Origin: Alphaproteobacteria bacterium
Lineage (GTDB): Bacteria; Pseudomonadota; Alphaproteobacteria; Micavibrionales; UBA2020
Assembly: GCA_020853455.1 (NCBI GenBank)
Contig: JADYYV010000186.1
Span: forward strand, 1-13,393
Direction of reading: 5' to 3'
Length of the DNA: 13,393 nt
Within the stretch, counting starts at the first letter, position 1. Every line of letters begins with the position of its first letter. The notes below the pieces were generated by a model, which worked only from the letters and a program-made list of their open reading frames with translations, was not told the origin of the DNA and did not search any database. Shown piece after piece: positions 7,298 to 13,393 of the stretch. The translations under genes were made by a program, and so were the position numbers.

Positions 7298-8290
7298 TCA
7301 GGGATATAAAGGAGAAAGGTTGAAAAGGCCGGTAGTTTCGGCAAGACCGAACATCAGGTTCATATTCTGCACGGCGCTGCCGCCGGCGCCTTTCACTAGG
7401 TTATCAATCGCGCCCTGCGCCAGCACACGTCCGCCCGTGCCGGTTTCAAAACTGAGGTCGGCAAAGTTCGAGCCGACGATGCCCGCAAGTTCGACGTTTT
7501 TCTGAATACGCACAAAGGGGCAATCTTTATAAACTGCGGCAGCCTCGCCCGCCTCTCCCGTCAGCGTAATAAAGGCCTGCGCGAATATGCCGCGCGTGAA
7601 CGGGCCGGAGGTCGGCACGAAATTCAGCTTCGCAGCTTCAATGCCGCCCGCCCGGATGATTTCGGGAATATGCCGGTGTTTGTTGACGTTATAGCTTTTC
7701 ATGTTGTGGTTGCGCACAGGATGGTGCGTGCCGTCGACAGGGGTTTTGCCCGCGCCACTTGATCCGGTTACGGCAAAAATATCGGCCTGCGCTATTTTCC
7801 CTTTGAACGGGTGTAGCAACAGCTGACTGACAAGCGCAAAGCAGCCGGGATTGGCGACACTTTTCGCCCTTGCGATTTTATCGCGGCCAACTATTTCCGG
7901 CAGGCCATAGACAAATTCTTTTAACAAATCCGGGTATTTGTGTTCTTCGTAATAAGCGGCATAAGTCGATGCGTCATCCAGGCGGAAATCGGCGGACAGG
8001 TCTATGATTTTGACACGCCCGTGCAGTTCGGCAGCAACTTCCTGCGCGGTTTTATGCGGCAGGGCGAGGAACACGACATCGCTGCCCTTGGCGACTTCGG
8101 CAGGCGGAGTGTCGGTAATTTCAAACGGAAGATGCGCAAGATGCGGATACACATTGCCGATTTTTTCACGCGGATGCTGGCGCGATGTCAGATACGCGAT
8201 TTCCACATCGGGATGCGCCAGCAACAGGCGCAGCAGATCAATGCCCGTATAGCCTGTCACGCCGATGATGGATGCGCGTATCCTTGACAT
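7298..8290 (-). CDS. argC: N-acetyl-gamma-glutamyl-phosphate reductase
   Basis: NADPH-dependent reductase making N-acetylglutamate semialdehyde from the ArgB product. From the ATG at 8290 it has 330 residues. Motifs: Rossmann loop GVTGYTG (10-16), FLALPHK (74-80), DLSADFRL (97-104), NPGC with catalytic Cys150 (147-150), GSSGAGK (176-182), HRHIPE (205-210) and RGIFAQAF (233-240). Two canonical stretches differ: the Cys is followed by FALVSQL instead of YPTA-like residues, and the usual FVPHLxPMxRG appears as FVPTSGPFTRG (224-234), losing the His. A GTG at 8302 adds four residues, but the ATG is preferred because it forms a TGATG junction with the P-loop gene, and GGTGGG lies upstream at usable spacing. 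Central position in the arginine operon supports the role. Confidence 0.93.
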   Translation of the reverse strand: MSRIRASIIGVTGYTGIDLLRLLLAHPDVEIAYLTSRQHPREKIGNVYPHLAHLPFEITDTPPAEVAKGSDVVFLALPHKTAQEVAAELHGRVKIIDLSADFRLDDASTYAAYYEEHKYPDLLKEFVYGLPEIVGRDKIARAKSVANPGCFALVSQLLLHPFKGKIAQADIFAVTGSSGAGKTPVDGTHHPVRNHNMKSYNVNKHRHIPEIIRAGGIEAAKLNFVPTSGPFTRGIFAQAFITLTGEAGEAAAVYKDCPFVRIQKNVELAGIVGSNFADLSFETGTGGRVLAQGAIDNLVKGAGGSAVQNMNLMFGLAETTGLFNLSPLYP

Positions 8291-9324
8291 CAAATTGCCC
8301 ACCGTTCGATCACGAGATCCAGCCAGTCGTTGCTGGGCGTGAAGGCGTTGTAGGTCATGACGTCGAGATGCTCGCGGATAATCGCCTGCCCGACCTCGTT
8401 GTCGGTGATGGGACCGCTGATGATATCAACGGGAACGCCCATTCTACCGCAATCCTCCACCAGCTTGATCGCGCCGGCGGGATCCCGCGCGCAGGCAAAA
8501 TGCAGGCGCACATTACGCTGGATTTCGGGATCCTGCAGCAGCGGCAACACACCGTATTTGCCGATCACGCCGTCACCCATCTCGACGACGATAGCGTCGG
8601 GTTTATCCTTGGTCAGATAATTGAGCGCACCCTTGCCCATTTTCACGATGGTTTCGGCATCAATGTTTGCCGTGGAGGAAATGCCCGCATCGACGAAAGA
8701 CACAGACTTATAAACGCCATAATCTTCCATTTTATAAAGGTCGCGCATAGCGCCGACGCCGGTCAGTTTTGCGCCTGCAAGCCGCATACCGATGCGCGTC
8801 AGTGTCTTGATCACTTGGGCGGCAACAGTGGTTTTTCCGCTATCCATGCTGCCCGCGGTAATCAGGATGATCGGAATATCGCTGCGCAGCTTGCTCGCAG
8901 GTTTAAAAAGCGCCGCCTGTTCGATGTTCAGCAGCTTGCCGTTGCGCGCAACGCCGCCGAGGACGCGGATGCGCAGCGGCTCGCCAACTTCCTTGACGTT
9001 GGAGCTGGTGCAGATGCCAGCGATGCCGCCGAAGTTGAGCAAATTGATAACATCGTCGGTTTTCAGGGTGCGCGGCAGATGGCCAACAAAGCCCTTCAGC
9101 GCCATACGCTCGCCAAGTGCTACGGCAATGATGTCGTCTTTTTTCAGTTTCGACATGCGGCCGGTGGGCAGCTCGATCTCGTCATACGTCGTTTTGTCAT
9201 GCAGCACCTGCGCGGCCAGAACCGTGCCCTGCTTCGTGCTGAGGTCATCGGTCAGGTCTTCATAATAATCCAGCTTCAGGTTTTTGGTGACGGAGCTGAT
9301 TTTATCGAATTCGACTCTTCTCAT
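8290..9324 (-). CDS. P-loop NTPase, distantly DUF1611/DgcN- or BioD-like, embedded in arginine operon
   Basis: A 344-residue soluble protein of unproven function. Residues about 30-140 form a glycine-rich, probably beta-rich domain with ELPTGRMSKL (51-60), VALGERMALKGFVGH (68-82) and LLNFGGIAG (95-103). Residues about 150-330 form a P-loop domain: Walker A GSMDSGKTT (158-166), AKLTGVGAMRD (185-195), DAGISSTANID (212-222), a Walker B-like AIVVEMGDG (244-252) and FACARDPAGA (276-285). The layout recalls DUF1611 proteins and the dethiobiotin-synthetase group. DUF1611 includes DgcN, described as a D-glutamate N-acetyltransferase whose product feeds N-acetyl-L-glutamate; that is recalled knowledge and the kinship is my inference. 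The gene overlaps argH (ATGA) and argC (TGATG) and has a GGAG ribosome site. argA, argJ and argE are missing here, so a role in making or handling N-acylglutamate is plausible. It could instead regulate the operon. Confidence 0.85.
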   Translation of the reverse strand: MRRVEFDKISSVTKNLKLDYYEDLTDDLSTKQGTVLAAQVLHDKTTYDEIELPTGRMSKLKKDDIIAVALGERMALKGFVGHLPRTLKTDDVINLLNFGGIAGICTSSNVKEVGEPLRIRVLGGVARNGKLLNIEQAALFKPASKLRSDIPIILITAGSMDSGKTTVAAQVIKTLTRIGMRLAGAKLTGVGAMRDLYKMEDYGVYKSVSFVDAGISSTANIDAETIVKMGKGALNYLTKDKPDAIVVEMGDGVIGKYGVLPLLQDPEIQRNVRLHFACARDPAGAIKLVEDCGRMGVPVDIISGPITDNEVGQAIIREHLDVMTYNAFTPSNDWLDLVIERWAI

Positions 9325-10634
9325 TTTTGCTCCGATATACGGATGAAGTTGAATACATCCTGTGTGATGCGCGGTTCGGCGGCCTGCATGTCGGCCAGCG
9401 ACATTTCATCAAGCCGTTGGCCTTTTTTCTCCGCCATCGCCACGATCTGGCCGGTGATGTGATGCGCCTGACGGAACGGCACATCGAGGTTCTTGACCAG
9501 CCAGTCGGCCAGATAGGTCGCCGTCGAATAACCGCTGCCGGCATCCGCCAACATCTTTTCCTTGTTCACATTCATATCGCCAATCATGCCGGCGGATGCG
9601 CGCAGGCAGAGGATCACGGCGTCATAAGCTTCGAACACGCCCGCCTTGTCTTCCTGCATGTCCTTGTTATAGGTGAGCGGCAACGCCTTCATTACCATCA
9701 GCAACTGCATCAGGTTCCCGGCAATACGCCCCGACTTGGCGCGCACCAGTTCGGCGGCGTCGGGGTTTTTCTTTTGCGGCATAATGGAGCTGCCGGTCGT
9801 GAATTTATCGCCAAGGCGGATGAAATTGAACTGCGTCGTGGACCAGATAATCAATTCTTCGGCTAGACGCGACAGGTGGATGCTGCAAATGCTGGCCGCC
9901 GACAGGAATTCCAGCAGGAAATCCCGCGCTGACACCGCATCCATCGTATTGCGCACAGGCTGGCGGAAACCGAGCGCCTTGGCGGTCATCTTACGGTCGA
10001 TATCGTGACGCGTGCCAGCCAGCGCACAGGCGCCCAGCGGATTTTCGTCCATACGCTCAAGGCAATCGGCAAAACGCGATTTATCGCGCGCCATCATATC
10101 GCTATAGGCCTGCAAATGCAGCCCCAGCGTCACGGGTTGCGCGATCTGCAGGTGGGTAAAGCCCGGCATGACGGTTTTTTCATGCGCTTTTGACTGCGCA
10201 TCCAGAACCGTCTGAAACGCGCCGATTTCGGCGATGACGGATGCAATCGCTTCCTTCACCCACAGCCGCATATCGGTTGCGACCTGATCGTTGCGGGAAC
10301 GCGCGGTGTGCAGCTTGCCCGCCACATCGCCGATCAAATCCTTGAGGCGGGATTCGATGTTCATATGGATGTCTTCAAGCGCCGTACTGAACACGAACTG
10401 CCCGCTTTCGATTTCGGCTAGTATGTTGCGCAGCCCGTCCTGGATTTTCCTGCCTTCGTCGGGTTTCAGGATTTTCTGCGCGACCAGCATTTCGGAATGC
10501 GCGATCGAGCCCTGAATGTCTTGTTTGTAAAGGCGTTTATCGACATCGATGGATGCGTTGATCTGCACCATCACGTCGCTGGGCGCTTCACCAAAGCGCC
10601 CGCCCCACATCTGGTTGGGTTTATTGGCGGTCAT
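9321..10634 (-). CDS. argH: Argininosuccinate lyase, short C-terminus
   Basis: Splits argininosuccinate into arginine and fumarate, the last step of the pathway; fumarase/aspartase superfamily homotetramer. Motifs: MWGGRF (9-14), LEDIHMNIE (86-94), TARSRNDQVATD (110-121), FTHLQIAQP with catalytic His161 (159-167) and the signature GSSIMPQKKNPD holding the catalytic serine (281-292). The stretch NPLGACALAGTRHDIDR (198-214) differs from the usual GTSFPIDR. The protein is 437 residues where 455-465 is usual. It ends at DVFNFIRISEQK, lacking the roughly 20-25 residue tail normally containing SR-S-GGTAP. The next gene begins inside its stop (ATGA). Other frames past the stop do not restore the tail, so this looks like a true shortening. 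The catalytic residues seen are intact, so activity is likely. Confidence 0.95.
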   Translation of the reverse strand: MTANKPNQMWGGRFGEAPSDVMVQINASIDVDKRLYKQDIQGSIAHSEMLVAQKILKPDEGRKIQDGLRNILAEIESGQFVFSTALEDIHMNIESRLKDLIGDVAGKLHTARSRNDQVATDMRLWVKEAIASVIAEIGAFQTVLDAQSKAHEKTVMPGFTHLQIAQPVTLGLHLQAYSDMMARDKSRFADCLERMDENPLGACALAGTRHDIDRKMTAKALGFRQPVRNTMDAVSARDFLLEFLSAASICSIHLSRLAEELIIWSTTQFNFIRLGDKFTTGSSIMPQKKNPDAAELVRAKSGRIAGNLMQLLMVMKALPLTYNKDMQEDKAGVFEAYDAVILCLRASAGMIGDMNVNKEKMLADAGSGYSTATYLADWLVKNLDVPFRQAHHITGQIVAMAEKKGQRLDEMSLADMQAAEPRITQDVFNFIRISEQK

Positions 10635-11866
10635 GCCTTTTTCACGCCTTTCTTGAGGCGGAAGTCGGCTTCGAGGCGCATCGCGTTGATCTTGATGAAG
10701 CCTTCGGAGTGTTGCTGGTTAAAGCCGCCCTCCTCGTCCATCGACGACAGGTTCATGTTGTAAAGGCTCTTGCCGCTGGTGCGGGCGGCAGCATAGGCGG
10801 CGCCTTTCAGCAGTTTCATGGTGACAACGCCCTCGACGTTTTCCTGACTCTTGCGGATAGCGTTCATCAGGAAATCCATTTCGGGGGAGAACCAGAAGCC
10901 GTTATAGATCAGCTCGGCGACCTTCAGTGACAGCGTGTCGCGGATTTTCATGACTTCGCGGTCCATCGTGATACCTTCGAGATCGCGATGCGCGTTCAGC
11001 AGGATCGTGCCGCCCGGCGTTTCATACACGCCGCGCGACTTGATGCCGACGAAGCGGTTTTCAACCATATCAAGGCGGCCGATGCCATGCTTGCTGCCCA
11101 GCGCGTTCAGGTATTGGAACAGGGCAAGCGGCTCGGACTTGACCGTACCGTCTGTCTTGTTTTCAACCTTCACAGGCATGCCGTTTTTAAACGTCAGTTC
11201 GACGATATCTGCCTTGTCCGGCGCCGTTTCCAGCGAAGCGGTGCGGGAATAAACCTCCTCGGGGCAGATCGCGCCGGGATCTTCCAAAATCCCCGCCTCA
11301 TGCGAGATATGCAGGAGGTTTTCATCTTCGGAATAGGATTTCTTCTTGGTCGCTGTCACAGGAATGCCGTGCAGGTCTGCATAGGCCAGCATGTCGGAGC
11401 GGCCCTGGAATTTGTCCAGGAAGCTGCGCATTTTCCAGGGGGCAAGCACCTTGATGCCAGGATTCAGCGCGAAATAACCAAGCTCGAAACGCACTTGGTC
11501 GTTGCCTTTACCGGTTGCGCCATGCCCCACGAAATCCGCGCCCTCTTTCTCGGCGATTTCAATCTGGCGTTTGGCGATCAGCGGGCGCGCAAGTGATGTG
11601 CCCAGCAGGTAGCGACCTTCATAAACGGCATTCGCCGAAAAGGCAGGGAAGATGAAATCGGTGACGAATTCGGTTTTCAGGTCTTCGAGATAGACCTTTG
11701 ACGCGCCGACCTTGAGGGCTTTTTCCTTGGCGGCGTTGAAATCTTCCTGCTGGCCGACATCGGCGAGATAGGCAACGACTTCATAGCCCTGCTCGAGCAT
11801 CCATTTCAGAATGACCGAAGTATCCAGACCGCCCGAATAGGCCAAAACGACTTTCTTTTTGCTCAT
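10631..11866 (-). CDS. argG: Argininosuccinate synthase
   Basis: ATP-dependent condensation of citrulline and aspartate to argininosuccinate; N-type ATP pyrophosphatase. It has 411 residues against about 400 for the family. Motifs: pyrophosphate-binding AYSGGLDTS (9-17), GHGATGKGNDQVRFE (114-128), YSEDENLLHISHEAGILEDP (178-197, where Trp is more usual than the second Leu) and VGIKSRGVYETPGGTIL (273-289). An AAGGG ribosome site precedes the ATG. It is the first gene of the operon and its stop overlaps the argH start by ATGA. No decay is visible. Starting an arginine operon with argG-argH and carrying on into argC-B-D-F puts the last steps first, so all seven proteins would be made from one message. 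Confidence 0.97.
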   Translation of the reverse strand: MSKKKVVLAYSGGLDTSVILKWMLEQGYEVVAYLADVGQQEDFNAAKEKALKVGASKVYLEDLKTEFVTDFIFPAFSANAVYEGRYLLGTSLARPLIAKRQIEIAEKEGADFVGHGATGKGNDQVRFELGYFALNPGIKVLAPWKMRSFLDKFQGRSDMLAYADLHGIPVTATKKKSYSEDENLLHISHEAGILEDPGAICPEEVYSRTASLETAPDKADIVELTFKNGMPVKVENKTDGTVKSEPLALFQYLNALGSKHGIGRLDMVENRFVGIKSRGVYETPGGTILLNAHRDLEGITMDREVMKIRDTLSLKVAELIYNGFWFSPEMDFLMNAIRKSQENVEGVVTMKLLKGAAYAAARTSGKSLYNMNLSSMDEEGGFNQQHSEGFIKINAMRLEADFRLKKGVKKA

Positions 11867-11936
11867 TTCAACACCCTTTTTTCCGAATCAACGGTCGCTG
11901 CCGTCAGTGATAAAAAATATAGGGATATGGCTGGCA

Positions 11937-11942
11937 ATTATA
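11937..11942 (-). promoter_or_regulatory. Candidate -10 element of the arginine operon
   Basis: A perfect TATAAT on the minus strand lies 70 bases before the argG ATG, in an AT-rich stretch of the 166-base gap after the DUF2336 gene. No good -35 hexamer is found at 16-18 bases (GCTGGG is at 17), so the promoter may be weak or need an activator. No E. coli-type ARG box and no leader peptide with arginine codons was seen. Confidence 0.4.
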
Positions 11943-12032
11943 GTAGTTTTTAAGTCACGCCCAGCCGGATGAAACAGCACGAATTCCAGACGCTTTTGCG
12001 AAGGATTTATTTATCATATTACTGCTTTTTGA

Positions 12033-13286
12033 CTATGGCAGGCTGGCAGGTACACCGAAAAACTCCAGCTGCCATTTAACCTCGTCGTCATTCAACGGGT
12101 AATCCGTGCCCTGCTTGGCGTACATGATTTCCCTGACCGGCACTTTGGCGAGGTAACGCTGCACGTCGACCGCCATACGCACCGGAAGGTTCGCCTTGCG
12201 GCAAAAGGCGACCACGGGTTTTGGCTTGCGCGTCTCGATCATGCGACGCAGGACTTGCGGATGGATCGCTGAAAGATAGGCAATCGCAAGTGTGGCGAAT
12301 TCGGCATCATGCCACATCATGGCATCCTGAATAGATTCAGGTGTCAGACGTTTTTCACGGGCGTAGCGCTCTACACGCGCGGCGGCCTCCTCCGTCGGAC
12401 TTTCGTTGACGAAAGCGATCCGGCGTTTCACGATATCGGCGACAGCCTGCCGTGTTTCAGGATCAAAATCGCTGCGCTTTTCAAGAACTTCCAGCACCGC
12501 CTTATCCACAAAACCGGATAAACGGTGCGCCAGCTGTGCGGATAATTCACGGCGGAGCGCTATGGGGCGATGCCATTCCGGATATTCGCGCGCACGTTCA
12601 ACGATTTCGAAAAGCTTTTCGGCCTCAATGACCGCAACCGGGTTTTTCAGCAGCGTGTTGATGGCGGATATATCGTTCGTATCGATGATCGCATTTGCCA
12701 GCTGTTCATTAATATATTGCCGCTCGGCAATCGTGTTCACCACCCATGATGCGGGATGGTTCGATAAAATATCCAGCAAGTCTTCGTCCGCAAGCGCCAC
12801 GCAGAAACGTAAAATTGGCTCTGCCACTTCGCGTTCTACGTCACGGGCCAGACGCGCGACGATCTCGGGGGGCGCTTTTGCGTAGTCGCGCAGAGCGTCG
12901 GACAGCGCCTTTCGCACCTGCGTCACCTCGTCCTGCACCAGCGTGCCGAGCGCCTGCACCGCAAAGGCGTATAGCTGAGCCTGTTCAGGGCCGTTCAGCG
13001 ACGGCAGCAGCTGTGCGACGCGCGATGCCAGCAGCAGACGCACATCCGCATTTTTATCCTTCGCGATAATGCCGGCCGCGTGAACAGGCGTTGATTTATT
13101 CGCCGCAACCGCGGTGCGAACAGCATCGCTTTGGTTGCTGGCCAGCAGGTAAAGGATTTCGGGCAGCGTTTTTTCGTTCCGCGCCAAATCGAGCAGCTGT
13201 TGCGGCTCCCCGCTGTCCAGCATGCGCTTTTGCGCCTCGTAGCTGACAGGTTCGTCAGCAAAAATTTTCTTGAAGAAACCTAACAT
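12033..13286 (-). CDS. DUF2336 alpha-helical repeat protein
   Basis: A 417-residue soluble protein of the DUF2336 family, found mainly in Alphaproteobacteria and without a settled function. It appears all-helical: the first ~200 residues carry HEAT-like repeats (for example LPEILYLLASNQSDAVRTAV at 41-60 and later ADVRLLLASRVAQLL), suggesting a protein-binding scaffold. The middle third (about 195-320) is charged and helical. No catalytic motif, signal peptide or membrane segment is visible. AAGGG precedes the ATG by seven bases; the stop is TAG. It is separated from argG by 166 bases, so it is probably its own transcription unit. Family assignment comes from recognising the overall pattern and a short hydrophobic start (MLGFFKKIF) common in the family. 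Function is not inferred. Confidence 0.85.
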   Translation of the reverse strand: MLGFFKKIFADEPVSYEAQKRMLDSGEPQQLLDLARNEKTLPEILYLLASNQSDAVRTAVAANKSTPVHAAGIIAKDKNADVRLLLASRVAQLLPSLNGPEQAQLYAFAVQALGTLVQDEVTQVRKALSDALRDYAKAPPEIVARLARDVEREVAEPILRFCVALADEDLLDILSNHPASWVVNTIAERQYINEQLANAIIDTNDISAINTLLKNPVAVIEAEKLFEIVERAREYPEWHRPIALRRELSAQLAHRLSGFVDKAVLEVLEKRSDFDPETRQAVADIVKRRIAFVNESPTEEAAARVERYAREKRLTPESIQDAMMWHDAEFATLAIAYLSAIHPQVLRRMIETRKPKPVVAFCRKANLPVRMAVDVQRYLAKVPVREIMYAKQGTDYPLNDDEVKWQLEFFGVPASLP

Positions 13287-13325
13287 TCACAAGCCCTTGA
13301 TCTCTATTGATATTACAAGTGAATG
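13284..13325. repeat. Inverted repeat around the DUF2336 start region
   Basis: CATTCAC (13284-13290) and GTGAATG (13319-13325) are perfect 7-bp inverted arms 28 bases apart. The left arm contains the complement of the DUF2336 start codon, and the ribosome-binding site falls between the arms. It could form a leader hairpin affecting initiation or be a protein site; chance is also possible. Confidence 0.25.
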
Positions 13326-13393
13326 ATTAACAAATCGTAACGCGGCTAATCAGAATGTTTTCCTGACGATAAACATCAGGCTGCGGCCATTCA

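Larger units (their letters stand above)
4272..11866 (-). other. Arginine biosynthesis operon argG-argH-[P-loop]-argC-argB-argD-argF
   Basis: Seven co-directional genes with junctions ATGA (argG/argH), ATGA (argH/P-loop), TGATG (P-loop/argC), 10-base gap (argC/argB), ATGA (argB/argD) and ATGA (argD/argF). Such packing implies translational coupling and a single transcript. It covers N-acetylglutamate to arginine but contains no recognisable glutamate N-acetyltransferase (argA/argJ) or acetylornithine deacetylase (argE). No internal gap is large enough for an obvious secondary promoter. Confidence 0.9.

Noticed and set aside
7288..7344. N-terminal extension of ArgB from an ATG at 7344
   Set aside because: It would overlap argC by about 47 bases and adds residues unlike the family; the ATG at 7287 has better spacing after the argC stop.
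8291..8302. GTG start giving a four-residue longer ArgC
   Set aside because: The ATG at 8290 makes the TGATG coupling junction and begins directly at the Rossmann strand.
8272..9462. 396-codon open frame on the plus strand opposite the P-loop gene
   Set aside because: It is antisense to a gene with clear motifs and in-operon overlaps, its translation has no recognisable domain, and it runs across gene boundaries; best explained by GC-skewed codon use.
13350..13380. CCTGA...TCAGG hairpin near the right edge as a terminator
   Set aside because: Only a 5-bp stem with a 9-base loop and no adjacent T-run on either strand.

Overview
The window looks like a piece of an alphaproteobacterial chromosome. 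The evidence is a DUF2336 protein and an NdvB/ChvB/Cgs-type cyclic beta-1,2-glucan synthase, both typical of Alphaproteobacteria, plus moderately GC-rich coding DNA. I cannot name the genus. Every gene I can support lies on the minus strand, so transcription runs from high to low coordinates. No tRNA, rRNA, CRISPR array, IS element or phage gene was seen.

Layout in order of transcription. (1) 13286-12033: a stand-alone DUF2336 protein. (2) 12032-11867: an intergenic region with a TATAAT -10 candidate. (3) 11866-4272: a very compact arginine operon, argG-argH-[P-loop NTPase]-argC-argB-argD-argF. Five of its six junctions overlap (four ATGA, one TGATG) and the sixth has a 10-base gap. (4) 4271-4101: an intergenic region with a perfect 9-bp inverted repeat and a well-spaced promoter candidate. 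(5) 4100-3216: an RmlA-type glucose-1-phosphate thymidylyltransferase. (6) 3209-1: the first ~1069 codons of a cyclic beta-1,2-glucan synthase that runs off the left edge.

The operon covers N-acetylglutamate to arginine: ArgB phosphorylates, ArgC reduces, ArgD transaminates, ArgF carbamoylates ornithine, and ArgG and ArgH complete arginine. The enzymes that put on and remove the acetyl group (ArgA, ArgJ, ArgE) are absent here. In their place, between argH and argC, is a 344-residue protein with a Walker A motif and a distant resemblance to the DUF1611/DgcN and BioD-like P-loop group. DUF1611 includes, to my knowledge, a glutamate N-acetyltransferase (DgcN). The main hypothesis from this window is that the P-loop protein supplies or modifies the N-acyl-glutamate that feeds this operon. 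ArgB and ArgC carry non-canonical substrate-side motifs, and ArgH lacks its usual C-terminal tail exactly where the P-loop gene begins.

A second oddity is that argD has one in-frame TAG at codon 197, replacing the conserved Glu of EPVQGEGG, in an otherwise intact gene. Two other genes here end in TAG, so the codon is a working stop. The interruption is a true nonsense mutation, a sequencing error or a readthrough site.
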